Shown: one piece after another, positions 47,838 through 57,528 of the stretch
Position numbering within the stretch: the stretch's first letter is position 1
Layout: each line of letters opens with the position of its first letter
Origin: Rhodovulum sp. P5
GTDB lineage: Bacteria; Pseudomonadota; Alphaproteobacteria; Rhodobacterales; Rhodobacteraceae
Reading direction: 5' to 3'
Assembly (NCBI RefSeq): GCF_002079305.1
Contig: NZ_CP015039.1
Span: 1,199,501 to 1,263,500, forward strand
DNA length: 64,000 nt
The notes under the pieces: model-generated
Seen by the model: only the letters and a program-made list of their open reading frames with translations
What the model was told of the DNA's origin: nothing
Database searches by the model: none
Made by a program: the position numbers and the translations under genes

Positions 47838-48428
47838 TCAGTGCAGGTTCGGGGCGAAGTTCATCGCGACGACCTGATTGTTCAACCCGTCGATCTGCAT
47901 CACCGGGCCCAACGCCTCCATGTCGATGCCGACCCGCTGGTGCCAGTGGCGCCAGTTGGCATTCAACAACGCGAGACATTGGGTCGCGCCCAGCGTCCGG
48001 GCCGCGCGCGCGATCTCCTGGACGAGGTTGAAATAGATCGGGCGCCGCTGCGCGAGAGGCACCCGCTGCGTCACGAACAGTCGCGAGCTTTCCCAGACGG
48101 TCTCGGAGACGGGGGCTTCGCAGTCAAGCAACTCCCGCGGGATCGTGTCGAGAAGACCCAGTTGGGCGTCCCGTATCATGTAGCTGTAGACCCCGCACCG
48201 CGCGGTCGTAGGCGTCAACCGAAGCCCGGCCAACACCTGCCCAACCTGGTCATGCACGACGACCCAGCGGCTTGCCGGGGTGTCGTACTGGTCGTATTCC
48301 ATGCCCAGGGCCTCGGGTAGGTCCCACTTGTTGCGGCCGATGAACGTTTCGCGTCTTGCGCGAAGCATGTTTGCGAAAAGCTCTCCATAGTTGTGAAGAT
48401 TCTCGAAAGAAAGAGTTGTGGTCTGCAT
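47838..48428 (-). CDS. luxI: LuxI-type acyl-homoserine-lactone synthase
   Basis: 196 aa. Conserved LuxI residues are visible: Arg26, Phe29, Trp35, Asp46, Asp49 (EYDQYD), Arg70 (GLRL) and the E-x2-R pair Glu113/Arg116 (WESSRLFV). It makes an AHL signal from SAM and an acyl carrier protein thioester; the chain length cannot be read from sequence. AGGAGG lies eight bases before the ATG. It follows luxR by 55 bases on the same strand, the usual cognate arrangement. Confidence 0.93.
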   Translation of the reverse strand: MQTTTLSFENLHNYGELFANMLRARRETFIGRNKWDLPEALGMEYDQYDTPASRWVVVHDQVGQVLAGLRLTPTTARCGVYSYMIRDAQLGLLDTIPRELLDCEAPVSETVWESSRLFVTQRVPLAQRRPIYFNLVQEIARAARTLGATQCLALLNANWRHWHQRVGIDMEALGPVMQIDGLNNQVVAMNFAPNLH

Positions 48429-48483
48429 TTGAGCCTCCTGCAGGGATATCGTTGAGTGTGAACCTTGCGGGGGGCGACTGCAG

Positions 48484-49095
48484 TCACAGCAGTCTGTAGT
48501 CCTTTGCGCGCTGAATGGCTTCTGCCGTCGTGCGCGCCATCAGTCGGTCTCGCGCAGATGCGAGACGGGCCTTCAGCGCGCTCTCCGATATGCCTAGCTT
48601 ACAAGCTGCTGCCGCATGCCGGTCACCCTCCGCAATGCATCGCAGCGCTTCGACCTGAGCTTTGGTAAGCTTTTGCGGTGGCTCGGTCATGTCGTGAAGA
48701 CGACGCACGAGGGCTTCGATCATTTCGATCTCGGAATCCTCGAATTCCCGATCTGCTCGTGCCACGCTGGCAATTGTCCTGGAGGTGATCGGCCCACAGG
48801 AGATCGTCGCGCCGTACTTGAGCCCGAATCGCGCGGCATCCGCGAAGATGCCGAACGGGTCCGGGATCTTTTGGTTGCTCCACCGTGTTGCTCCGGTGGT
48901 TGCAAAGCCCCATGCGACCGTCGGATCGCGCAGGACATACCCATGTTCGGTATAGTGGTTCAGCCACTCTTGATCGTATGTCTGAAAGGTCATTATCGGC
49001 GAGGTGACACGGATATGGAGGCCGATATGGTACCCCATCGGTGACAAAGCCTCTAAGGCCCGCAACTCTCTATCAAACACCGACTTCTCGAACAT
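48484..49095 (-). CDS. luxR: LuxR-type quorum-sensing transcription factor
   Basis: 203 aa, slightly shorter than typical LuxR. The N-terminal autoinducer-binding domain contains W-x-Y-type pocket residues (TYDQEWLNHYTEHGYVLRDPTVAWG). The C-terminal helix-turn-helix (about 143-200: LTKAQVEALRCIAEGDRHAAAACKLGISESALKARLASARDRLMARTTAEAIQRA) is recognisable but diverges from the classic consensus at the second helix, as in several roseobacters. Upstream of luxI, divergent from a 64-aa ORF. Confidence 0.9.
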   Translation of the reverse strand: MFEKSVFDRELRALEALSPMGYHIGLHIRVTSPIMTFQTYDQEWLNHYTEHGYVLRDPTVAWGFATTGATRWSNQKIPDPFGIFADAARFGLKYGATISCGPITSRTIASVARADREFEDSEIEMIEALVRRLHDMTEPPQKLTKAQVEALRCIAEGDRHAAAACKLGISESALKARLASARDRLMARTTAEAIQRAKDYRLL

Positions 49096-49199
49096 GCCTT
49101 TTTAGACAAGTTGATCCAAATGCCGTCAACCTTAAATTGAGACGCAGGAGGTGAACGCCTCTGTCGGTCTCGGCACAGTGTAGTTTATAGGAGTATCCA

Positions 49200-49394
49200 G
49201 TGCGGGCAATACACCCAACTCTGTTCAACCGTGTGATGCAACTTCCTGCCGGCATTCGGGCAGAAATTCTTGAGTTCATAGGTTCAGCGTCCATTGGGGA
49301 CGCGGAAGTGGAACGGATGCTGAACGACGTTTCGGTTTCGCTGGATGACAAGGGGGAAAAGGTCATCGAGCGGCGCCCCATTTATGACGCCTGA
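49200..49394 (+). CDS. Small hypothetical protein divergent from luxR
   Basis: 64 aa (MRAIHPTLFNRVMQLPAGIRAEILEFIGSASIG... to ERRPIYDA), GTG start at 49200 with AGGAG seven bases upstream. It is followed 48 bases later by a strong terminator. I do not recognise a family. It looks like a soluble, mixed-charge small domain without signal peptide or membrane helix. Position beside luxRI and its own expression signals suggest a real gene that might modulate LuxR or be a quorum target. Whether it is translated is inferred only from the start site and the terminator. Confidence 0.6.
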   Translation: MRAIHPTLFNRVMQLPAGIRAEILEFIGSASIGDAEVERMLNDVSVSLDDKGEKVIERRPIYDA

Positions 49395-49441
49395 GAGCGG
49401 CTGGGCATAGCGCCATTTCAGGCACAGTGCCCACTGAAATG

Positions 49442-49477
49442 AAAACGGCCCCGCCACAAAAGCGGGGCCGTTTTTTT
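49442..49477. terminator. Strong bidirectional terminator between the small ORF and rplQ
   Basis: A 13-bp stem (AAAACGGCCCCGC at 49442-49454 with GCGGGGCCGTTTT at 49462-49474), seven-base loop and T7 on the plus strand. It ends the plus-strand small ORF and, in the other direction, the ribosomal operon after rplQ. Confidence 0.9.
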
Positions 49478-49498
49478 AATCATCCGATGGGCTAGAAA

Positions 49499-49918
49499 TC
49501 AGCCTTCCAGGGTCTCTTCAGCCTCAAGGCGGGCACGGTCTGCGGCCCCCTTGGCATCGGGGTCGCGATCGACGAATTCAACAATCGCCATCGGCGCCAT
49601 GTCACCGTAGCGGAAGCCGGCCTTCAGCACCCGGACATAGCCGCCGGGACGTTCGGCGTAGCGTGGGCCGAGAACGTCAAACAGCTTGGCCACATGGGCG
49701 TCCTGTTTCAGCCGCGAGGCCGCCTGGCGGCGGGCATGCAGGTCGCCGCGCTTGGCCAGCGTGACCAGCTTGTCGGCAATGCGCTTGAGCTCTTTGGCCT
49801 TGGGCAGCGTCGTCTTGATCTGTTCATGTTCGATGAGCGATCCGGCCATGTTGGCGAACAGGGCCTTGCGGTGCTCATGCGTGCGATTGAGGCGGCGATA
49901 GCCGCGAGCGTGACGCAT
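49499..49918 (-). CDS. rplQ: 50S ribosomal protein L17
   Basis: 139 aa, [45 protein letters not shown] as in L17. The C-terminal 20 residues are an acidic alphaproteobacterial extension ([21 protein letters not shown]). Last gene of the cluster, 166 bases after rpoA, with a folded element between. Confidence 0.97.
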   Translation of the reverse strand: MRHARGYRRLNRTHEHRKALFANMAGSLIEHEQIKTTLPKAKELKRIADKLVTLAKRGDLHARRQAASRLKQDAHVAKLFDVLGPRYAERPGGYVRVLKAGFRYGDMAPMAIVEFVDRDPDAKGAADRARLEAEETLEG

Positions 49919-50000
49919 CTGTCTTCTCCATCTTTGCCCTCTACGGGCGGTTTTGCTTTGTCTGGCCGGCGATGCGTGTCACCGACTCTCCTTGGGGCCC

Positions 50001-50020
50001 GCCCCGGACCGGTCCGGGGC
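50001..50020. repeat. Perfect 20-bp palindrome between rpoA and rplQ
   Basis: GCCCCGGACCGGTCCGGGGC reads the same on both strands. It lies 82 bases upstream of the rplQ ATG. With the neighbouring three-way fold it may be a REP-type palindromic element. It could form a hairpin in the mRNA. Confidence 0.75.
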
Positions 50021-50025
50021 CTAGA

Positions 50026-50076
50026 CCCTATCTTGCGCCATCTGGCGCGGGTTCCGGGCTGTGGCCCGGGATAGGG
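50026..50076 (-). other. Possible three-way-junction RNA fold downstream of rpoA
   Basis: An outer 7-bp stem CCCTATC/GATAGGG (50026-50032 with 50070-50076) encloses two smaller perfect hairpins, GCGCC/GGCGC (50035-50039 with 50044-50048) and CCGGGC/GCCCGG (50054-50059 with 50064-50069). It starts nine bases after the rpoA stop. It does not look like a simple terminator (no U-tract). Confidence 0.55.
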
Positions 50077-50084
50077 CCAGAGCC

Positions 50085-51101
50085 CTAGAACTGGTCCTCG
50101 AACTTCTTGGCCAGATCCTCGATGTTCTCCGGCGGCCATTCCTCGACATCCATGCCGAGATGCAGCCCCATGCCGGACAGCACTTCCTTGATCTCGTTCA
50201 GCGACTTGCGGCCGAAGTTCGGGGTGCGCAGCATCTCCGCCTCGGTCTTCTGGATCAGGTCGCCGATATAGACGATGTTGTCGTTCTTCAGGCAGTTGGC
50301 CGACCGGACGGAAAGCTCCAGCTCGTCCACCTTCTTCAGCAGCAGCGGGTTGAATTCCAGCCCGTCATCCTCTGCCTCGCGGCCGGCCGATTCCGGTTCC
50401 TCGAAGTTGACGAAGATCGACAACTGATCCTGCAGGATACGGGCCGCGAAGGCGACCGCATCGTCAGGTGTCAGCGACCCGTCGGTTTCGACCTTCATCG
50501 TCAGTTTGTCGTAGTCGAGCACCTGGCCTTCCCGCGTCGGCTGCACGTCATAGGCAACCTTCTTGATCGGCGAGTAGATCGCGTCGATCGGGATGAGGCC
50601 GATGGGCGAATCCTCGGGGCGGTTCTTGTCCGCGGCGACATAGCCTTTGCCCGTATTCACGGTCAGTTCCATGAACAGGTCGGCCCCGTCGTCGAGATGG
50701 CAGATCACGTGGTCGCGGTTCAGAACCTCGATCCCGGCGGTTTCGGAGATATCGCCGGCGGTCACAACGCCCGGCCCCTTGGCCGAGACCGACAACCGTT
50801 TCGGCCCCTCGACCTCCATCCGCAATGCGACGCCCTTGAGGTTGAGCACGATATCGGTGACGTCTTCGCGCACCCCGGCAACCGAGGAGAATTCATGCAG
50901 GACGTTGTCGATCTGGACAGAGGTGATCGCCGCCCCCTGAAGCGAGCTCATCAAAACCCGACGCAGCGCATTGCCGAGGGTCAGGCCGAATCCCCGTTCA
51001 AGCGGCTCGGCAATGACGGTGGCCTGACGCGCGGGATCGTTGCCCGGCTTGATATCAAGCTGCGTGGGCTTGATCAGTTCCTGCCAGTTCTTGTGGATCA
51101 T
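50085..51101 (-). CDS. rpoA: RNA polymerase alpha subunit
   Basis: 338 aa. N-terminal dimerisation domain ([31 protein letters not shown]) and C-terminal DNA/activator-binding domain ([49 protein letters not shown]) are complete. ATG 51101 gives the family N-terminus [15 protein letters not shown]. It follows rpsK by 113 bases. Confidence 0.98.
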   Translation of the reverse strand: MIHKNWQELIKPTQLDIKPGNDPARQATVIAEPLERGFGLTLGNALRRVLMSSLQGAAITSVQIDNVLHEFSSVAGVREDVTDIVLNLKGVALRMEVEGPKRLSVSAKGPGVVTAGDISETAGIEVLNRDHVICHLDDGADLFMELTVNTGKGYVAADKNRPEDSPIGLIPIDAIYSPIKKVAYDVQPTREGQVLDYDKLTMKVETDGSLTPDDAVAFAARILQDQLSIFVNFEEPESAGREAEDDGLEFNPLLLKKVDELELSVRSANCLKNDNIVYIGDLIQKTEAEMLRTPNFGRKSLNEIKEVLSGMGLHLGMDVEEWPPENIEDLAKKFEDQF

Positions 51102-51214
51102 GGATGTCTCCTCAATTCCTGCCCACCGCCCATGTCCGAAGCGGCAGACGCCCGAGGGTAAAACGACATGGCTGGGCCGCGCGCAAAGCACGGCCCAGCT
51201 GAATGTTGTAGAAT

Positions 51215-51607
51215 TCAGACCCGGCGGCGTTTCGGCGGGCGGCAGCCGTTATGGGCAATCGGCGTCACGTCGCGAATCGAAGTGATGTTGAAACCGATCG
51301 CGGCCAGGGCGCGCAACGCGCTCTCACGGCCAGAGCCGGGGCCCTGCACCTCGACCTCAAGGGTCTTCACGCCATGTTCCTGCGCCTTGCGTCCGGCATC
51401 TTCGGCGGCCATCTGCGCGGCATAAGGGGTCGACTTGCGCGAGCCCTTGAACCCCATGGTGCCGGCGGACGACCACGAAATGGCGTTGCCCTGCACGTCG
51501 GAGATCAGGATCTTGGTGTTGTTGAAGGACGAGTTCACATGCGCCACGCCTGCGGCGATGTTCTTGCGTTCCTTGCGGCGGGTACGGGTGGTCTTTTCGC
51601 GTGCCAT
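51215..51607 (-). CDS. rpsK: 30S ribosomal protein S11
   Basis: 130 aa. The N-terminal basic segment [44 protein letters not shown] and the C-terminal [20 protein letters not shown] are canonical S11. It follows rpsM by 15 bases. Confidence 0.98.
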   Translation of the reverse strand: MAREKTTRTRRKERKNIAAGVAHVNSSFNNTKILISDVQGNAISWSSAGTMGFKGSRKSTPYAAQMAAEDAGRKAQEHGVKTLEVEVQGPGSGRESALRALAAIGFNITSIRDVTPIAHNGCRPPKRRRV

Positions 51608-51622
51608 ATCTTGTACCCTCCC

Positions 51623-51991
51623 TTATTTCTTCTTGCCGGCGATGGGCTTGGCGGGGCCCTTGCGGGTGCGCGCATTGGTGTGGGTCCGCTGACCGCGCAC
51701 GGGCAGGTTGCGGCGATGACGCAGGCCACGATAGCAGCCCAGATCCATCAGGCGCTTGATGTTCATCTGCACTTCGCGGCGCAGGTCGCCTTCGACGGTC
51801 AGGGTTGCGTCGATATGTTCGCGGATCGCCAGCACCTCGGCATCCGAGAGGTCGTTGACGCGGCGAGTCCGGTCGATTCCGACCGCCTCGCAAATCTGCT
51901 CGGCCGAAGCCGGGCCAATGCCATGAATATAGGTGAGTGCGATGGGCACCCGTTTCCCCGTGGGGATGTTGACGCCAGCGATTCGTGCCAA
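51623..51991 (-). CDS. rpsM: 30S ribosomal protein S13, TTG start
   Basis: 122 aa, normal length if translation begins at TTG 51991, giving (M)[25 protein letters not shown] as in other S13 proteins. AAGGAT lies eight bases upstream. The frame is open further upstream but the extra residues ([12 protein letters not shown]...) have no S13 similarity. The C-terminus [27 protein letters not shown] is intact. Confidence 0.96.
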   Translation of the reverse strand: MARIAGVNIPTGKRVPIALTYIHGIGPASAEQICEAVGIDRTRRVNDLSDAEVLAIREHIDATLTVEGDLRREVQMNIKRLMDLGCYRGLRHRRNLPVRGQRTHTNARTRKGPAKPIAGKKK

Positions 51992-52142
51992 GTTCAGTAT
52001 CCTTTTCGTTGCGAGCCCGTAGTGCCAGGCCCTTTTTTCACAACATCGGTCCGCGAGCATGTGCCGGCAGGCCTGCGTTGATCAGGTGATCCGCAGAACA
52101 GCATTGCTGTCCCGCAACAGAAATTCCATTGCAGAGGTGCGA

Positions 52143-52171
52143 GGCGTATGAAGATTCGGAAAGGGCGTCAA
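52143..52171 (-). promoter_or_regulatory. Candidate promoter for rpsM-rpsK-rpoA-rplQ
   Basis: On the minus strand TTGACG (52166-52171) is followed by 17 bases and TACGCC (52143-52148). The -35 match is good and the -10 weak. A small GCCCC/GGGGC hairpin (52172-52186) lies directly upstream. It fits a need for separate transcription after the inserted GGDEF-EAL gene. Confidence 0.4.
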
Positions 52172-52214
52172 GCCCCGTTTTGGGGCAAGATCAATAAAAA
52201 TGCCCGGGCGTGAC

Positions 52215-54386
52215 TCAGGCGACGCCGGCGGCCATTCCCGATGCCGAAAGATAACCGACCAAGCCACCGATCGCCATAGGTTCTGCGAAATGAAATCCCT
52301 GCAGCACCGAACAGCCCTCTTCCCGCGCCAGGCGCGCATGCTCTTCGGTCTCGACGCCCTCGGCGGTCACCGAAATGCCCAGCGTGTCCCCGATTTCGAC
52401 CATAAGCCGGAACAGCCGCCGTCGCCGATCGTCGGTGACCGCGGGTTCCAGCAAGCTGCGGTCGGTCTTGAGCCGGTCGGGCGCCACCCGCACAAGCCCC
52501 ATGATCGAGGCATGGCCCGTTCCGAAATCGTCGATCTCGATGCCAATCCCCCGCTCGCGCAGCGCCTCCAGCGTCCAGAGCGTGCGCTGGTCGCTGTCAT
52601 CCAGAAAGGTCGATTCCACCAGTTCGAAACTCAACGCGTCCTTCGGGATTTCCAGCGCATCGATTTCGTCGATCAGGTCAGGCGTACGCAACCGGCGCGA
52701 CGAGACGTTCACAGAGAGCCGAGGCGGGACGCAGCCCGCGGCGATCAGGCGCGCACGATCTTCCAGGACCGTTTCGAGAACCCGCCGATCCATCTGCGCT
52801 TCAAGGTTCAACTCGCGCGTAAGCGCCAGAAACTGGTCCGGTCCGATCAGGCCTTCGGTCGGATGCTGCCAGCGCACCAGGGCTTCGGCCCCGACAACAG
52901 ACCCGGTCTCGGCACAGATTTGCGGCTGGTAGAAGCATTTGAATTGCCCATGTTCGAGTGCGATGTTGAATTCGTCCGACAGAACCTTTCTGCGACGGGT
53001 CTGCGCGGCCAGTTCCGGGGTAAAGGCCTGCACGCCGTTCCGCCCCTCTGCCTTGACACGATAGAGCGCGATATCGGCCTGAACCATCAGTTCCGATAGG
53101 TCGAAGGGCGGCTCGCGCTGGAGAGCATAGCCGATCGACACACCGAACCGGCATTCCGCCGCGCCAAAGGTCACCGGCCGCCCAATGCTTGTCAGCAGCC
53201 GGTGGGCAAAGACGTCAACAAAGGTGCCATCTTTTCGCAGGATCAGGGCCACGGTGAATTCGTCGCCGCCGATCCGCGCGGCAAAGCTGTTCGGCCCCAG
53301 CATCGCCTGTAGCCGGTCGGTCACAGCCTGCAACACGGCATCGCCAGCCGCGTGCCCCAGCGTGTCGTTGATCTCCTTGAAATGGTCGAGGTCGAGATGC
53401 ATCAGGCCGATGCCCTTGCCAATCGTCTCGGCCTCGCGCGCCATGCGGGCCAATGCCTCCTCCAAACCGCGTCGGTTGGGCAGGCCGGTCAGGGGGTCGT
53501 GGACAGCAGCGATCTTGATCTCGCGGCGCGAGCGTTCCAGATCGAGACGTTGACGCCGTTCGTCGGTCACGTCGCGTTCCACCATGATGAACCGTGTGGG
53601 CCAACCATCCTGATCGCGCTGGACGGTTACGCGCAGATGGGTCCAGTACTCGGTCCCGTCCCGGGCGGTGTTATGCACTTCGGCATCTTCGAAATCGCCG
53701 TCCTCGATGGCCTTCGCGGCCATTTCCTCTGCCGTGTAGCGCTCGCTCTTCTTTGCCAGCAGGTCGGAATGGAGCGCGCCGCGGACCGCGGCCATGGGGA
53801 ACCCTGTCTTCGCGACGAACGCGTCGTTGGCCCAAAGGATCCGGAAATCCGTATCGGTGATGGTGATCATGTCCTGCGCGTATTCCGCGACGGCGGCGAC
53901 ACCGGCCAACTGGATCCGCTCTTCCTGCATCTTGAGTTCCGAGGCCTTGAGCGCGGCATTCCGCTCGGCCAGGTCGTTTTCCCGCCGAACCCGGTCGGTC
54001 ACATCCCAATGGGTCGACACCCAATAACTGACCATGCCCGAAGGGTCCTTCACCGGGGTGAGCGTCAGATCTGCATGATAGGGGTCGCCGTCGCGTCGGT
54101 GGTAAACGACCAGAATATTGCAGGGGATCGCCGCCTCAACCGCTGCCTCGATCTTTTCAATCGCGGCCGGCTCGGTCGCTTCTCCGTACAAGATGTCGGG
54201 GCATAGGCCGCGGATGTCGTCCAGGCTATATCCGGTCAGGTTGGTGAAGGCCTGATTGCACCATACGATCTCGCGCTTTCTTGGATCAGCCGCCGCCGCA
54301 CGGGTGATCAGGATGCTGTCGCTCGTATAAGCGCCGATATTCCGGATTATCGCGTCAAACTGCACCATACGCTCCGTCTCAGGCAC
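52215..54386 (-). CDS. PAS-GGDEF-EAL cyclic-di-GMP protein inside the ribosomal cluster
   Basis: 723 aa, no transmembrane helix seen. The first PAS domain (about 20-130; NQAFTNLTGYSLDDIRGLCPDILYGEAT, then YHRRDGDPYHADLTLTPVKD) is LOV-like, but the photoadduct Cys position of LOV domains (GxNCRFLQ) reads Pro, with Cys one residue earlier. A second PAS (~165-280), an intact GGDEF motif (373-377) and an intact EAL (501-503, GAEALVRW) with DDFGTGHASI follow. It may act as cyclase, phosphodiesterase or both. The gene separates adk from rpsM. Start is GTG 54386 or ATG 54368, which has a closer GGAG. Confidence 0.92.
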   Translation of the reverse strand: MPETERMVQFDAIIRNIGAYTSDSILITRAAAADPRKREIVWCNQAFTNLTGYSLDDIRGLCPDILYGEATEPAAIEKIEAAVEAAIPCNILVVYHRRDGDPYHADLTLTPVKDPSGMVSYWVSTHWDVTDRVRRENDLAERNAALKASELKMQEERIQLAGVAAVAEYAQDMITITDTDFRILWANDAFVAKTGFPMAAVRGALHSDLLAKKSERYTAEEMAAKAIEDGDFEDAEVHNTARDGTEYWTHLRVTVQRDQDGWPTRFIMVERDVTDERRQRLDLERSRREIKIAAVHDPLTGLPNRRGLEEALARMAREAETIGKGIGLMHLDLDHFKEINDTLGHAAGDAVLQAVTDRLQAMLGPNSFAARIGGDEFTVALILRKDGTFVDVFAHRLLTSIGRPVTFGAAECRFGVSIGYALQREPPFDLSELMVQADIALYRVKAEGRNGVQAFTPELAAQTRRRKVLSDEFNIALEHGQFKCFYQPQICAETGSVVGAEALVRWQHPTEGLIGPDQFLALTRELNLEAQMDRRVLETVLEDRARLIAAGCVPPRLSVNVSSRRLRTPDLIDEIDALEIPKDALSFELVESTFLDDSDQRTLWTLEALRERGIGIEIDDFGTGHASIMGLVRVAPDRLKTDRSLLEPAVTDDRRRRLFRLMVEIGDTLGISVTAEGVETEEHARLAREEGCSVLQGFHFAEPMAIGGLVGYLSASGMAAGVA

Positions 54387-54432
54387 ACTCTTGGCCCAAC
54401 GGGTTAGCGCGTCCAGATTGACGGAAGGTTTC

Positions 54433-54461
54433 GTCCCGCCCGGGAACAGGCCCGGGCGGAC
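54433..54461 (-). terminator. Hairpin after adk
   Basis: GTCCCGCCCGGG (54433-54444) pairs with CCCGGGCGGAC (54451-54461) with one bulge. It starts ten bases past the adk stop and has no U-tract. Partial terminator between secY-adk and the GGDEF-EAL gene. Confidence 0.5.
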
Positions 54462-54470
54462 GTCGTCAGC

Positions 54471-55045
54471 TTAGCCGTTCAGGATATCGGCGATGCTGGC
54501 CGCCACCTGATCCATTGCCGCCATGCCGTCAACCGACCGCAGGTCGCCCTTGGCATGGTAGTAGCCGATCAGCGGCGAGGTCTGCTTGTAGTAGGCCATC
54601 AGGCGGGTCTTCATCGCCTCGGCATTGTCATCGGCGCGAACCGGCTGGCCCGCGGCCTCGGCCTCCTTGGCGCGGTTGACGACGCGCTGCACCAGCGTCT
54701 CGTCATCGACCTTCAATTCGATCACCACGTCCAGCGGTGCGCCCATCTTGTCCAGCAGTTCGCCCAGCGCATCGGCCTGTGCCAGCGTGCGGGGGAAGCC
54801 GTCGAAGATGAACCCGCCGGCGGCGCCCGCCTCCAGCTTCTCGGCGATCAGGCCAATCACGATCTCATCGGTGACAAGGTCACCGCGGTCCATGACTTCG
54901 GCCACCTTCTTGCCCATCTCGGTGCCAGAGCTGCGCGCCTCGCGCAGCATGTCGCCGGTCGACAGCTGGACCATGCCGCGTTCGTCCACCAGTTTTTTGG
55001 CCTGGGTTCCCTTGCCAGCCCCCGGGGGGCCAAGAAGAATGATGT

Positions 55046-55049
<4 letters not shown>
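54471..55049 (-). CDS. adk: Adenylate kinase
   Basis: 192 aa. P-loop [46 protein letters not shown] and a lid region shorter than in E. coli ([25 protein letters not shown]), i.e. the short-lid form without a zinc finger. It interconverts ADP with ATP plus AMP. ATG overlaps the secY stop by four bases. Confidence 0.97.
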
Positions 55050-56404
<1,355 letters not shown>

Positions 56405-56424
56405 GCTGAGCCTCTTGTAAGGAC

Positions 56425-56460
56425 AGCGCCGCCGAAACCGTTTTCCGGCTCGGCGGCGCT
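56425..56460 (-). promoter_or_regulatory. Stem-loop in the rplO-secY gap, just upstream of secY
   Basis: An 11-bp perfect stem AGCGCCGCCGA/TCGGCGGCGCT (56425-56435 with 56450-56460), ending 21 bases before the secY ATG. Its position in a 106-bp gap, where rplO and secY are usually nearly adjacent, suggests control of secY expression or RNA processing. Confidence 0.55.
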
Positions 56461-56510
56461 AGGGAAAACTTGACGGAGATGTAAGCGGCAAGCGCGCCGC
56501 CCACAACCGT

Positions 56511-56987
56511 TTATTCGGTCGCTGCGGCCGGTGCGGCGATCTTGAGGGATCCGCCGGTCTTCTCGACCGCCTCAATCGCGGACTTCGACGCGCCGGTCAC
56601 GTCAAGCGTGACCTTGGCGGTCAGATCGCCCTTGGCGAGGATGCGCACGCCGTCCAGCTTGCGGCGGACGAGGCCAGAGGCAACCAGCACGTCCTCGGTG
56701 ATCGGCTGGCCCGCGTCGATCTTGCCGGCATCGATGAATTTCTGGACAAGGCCCAGATTGACCACGGCATACTGCTTGCGGTTGGGCTTGTTGAAGCCAC
56801 GCTTGGGCAGACGCTGGTAAAGCGGCATCTGGCCGCCTTCGTAGCCGTTGATGGCCACGCCCGAGCGGGATTTCTGACCCTTGATCCCGCGGCCGCCCAT
56901 CTTGCCCTTGCCCGAACCCGGGCCGCGGCCGATGCGTTTGGCTCTTTTCGCCGCGCCTTCGTTGTCGCGGAGTTCATTCAGTTTCAT
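56511..56987 (-). CDS. rplO: 50S ribosomal protein L15
   Basis: 158 aa. [43 protein letters not shown] is the L15 N-terminus; [17 protein letters not shown] and the C-terminal [19 protein letters not shown] are present. AAGGAGAAGCG precedes the ATG. It is separated from rpmD by a 1.4-kb insert. Confidence 0.98.
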   Translation of the reverse strand: MKLNELRDNEGAAKRAKRIGRGPGSGKGKMGGRGIKGQKSRSGVAINGYEGGQMPLYQRLPKRGFNKPNRKQYAVVNLGLVQKFIDAGKIDAGQPITEDVLVASGLVRRKLDGVRILAKGDLTAKVTLDVTGASKSAIEAVEKTGGSLKIAAPAAATE

Positions 56988-57300
56988 GTCGCTTCTCCTT
57001 GGCCGGACGCGCCCCCGAAGCGAGATGGGACGGCCACGGCGTTTCTTGGTTTTTCTACGTCATTGGCAGGGAGTCGCATCCCAATGCCACCCGCGGCGTA
57101 TAGGGCTTTGCCCGAAACGATGCAAGCGCTCTGATGTAAGGTCTTGCGCAGGGCCGAAAGCCGGCCGGCAGCCCCCCTCCGATCCGGTACGCCGCTGACT
57201 GCAGCCCCCTGAAAACACGTGGCCCCGGCGCGAGCCGGGGCTGTTCAACAGGCCTGCGCGATAGCGCAAGGGCCGCGGGTCTAAGCCGAGCAGTCTCTGC
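56988..57300. other. 313-base non-coding gap upstream of rplO
   Basis: It holds a promoter-like pair at 57097-57125 and a cluster of hairpins at 57222-57302. I found no convincing ORF in the remaining part. Confidence 0.5.
57097..57125 (-). promoter_or_regulatory. Candidate promoter for rplO-secY-adk
   Basis: On the minus strand TTGCAT (57120-57125), a 17-base spacer and TATACG (57097-57102) form a good sigma-70-type promoter about 110 bases upstream of rplO. The surrounding GCTTGC core resembles the candidate rpmC promoter at 62726-62754. It explains how rplO can be transcribed beyond the terminator after rpmD. Confidence 0.55.
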
Positions 57301-57302
57301 TC
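57222..57302 (-). other. Cluster of three hairpins after the 38-aa ORF
   Basis: GAGCAG/CTGCTC (57288-57302, includes the ORF stop), TGCGC/GCGCA (57255-57268) and GCCCCGGC/GCCGGGGC with a 4-nt loop (57222-57241). On the minus strand the last is followed by CACGTGTTTTC and may terminate transcription. Confidence 0.55.
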
Positions 57303-57417
57303 AGGTCCGCCGGTCTGTATCGTGCAGATAGTCGGCCCAGTAGGGCACGGGGCCGTCGTTCCAGATTGTCCGGGCACGACGGGCGATGGCGCGCATTGCG
57401 GTATTGACAGTCATCAT
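57301..57417 (-). CDS. Tiny basic hypothetical protein (38 aa)
   Basis: Starts at ATG 57417 (or ATG 57414) with GGAGGT seven bases upstream and ends TGA at 57301. The translation is arginine-rich in the first half (MRAIARRARTIW) and then NDGPVPYWADYLHDTDRRT. I do not recognise it. AT-rich sequence with a TATAAA element (57441-57446) lies upstream. It sits in the insert between rpmD and rplO and is followed by three hairpins, so it may be independently expressed. Confidence 0.5.
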   Translation of the reverse strand: MMTVNTAMRAIARRARTIWNDGPVPYWADYLHDTDRRT

Positions 57418-57528
57418 GGCAAACCTCCGTAAAGTGCCATTTTATACGGCAGATTGTATACGCCTTTTCTAAACAGACCGCTAACGACACCATGGCATTA
57501 CCGGCATGTGCCTGGTGCATTAAGAGCA

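Noticed and set aside
48476..48485. GACTGCAGTC palindrome between luxR and luxI as a lux box
   Set aside because: Only 10 bp, overlaps the luxR stop codon, and lacks the usual ~20-bp dyad; too weak to call a LuxR site.
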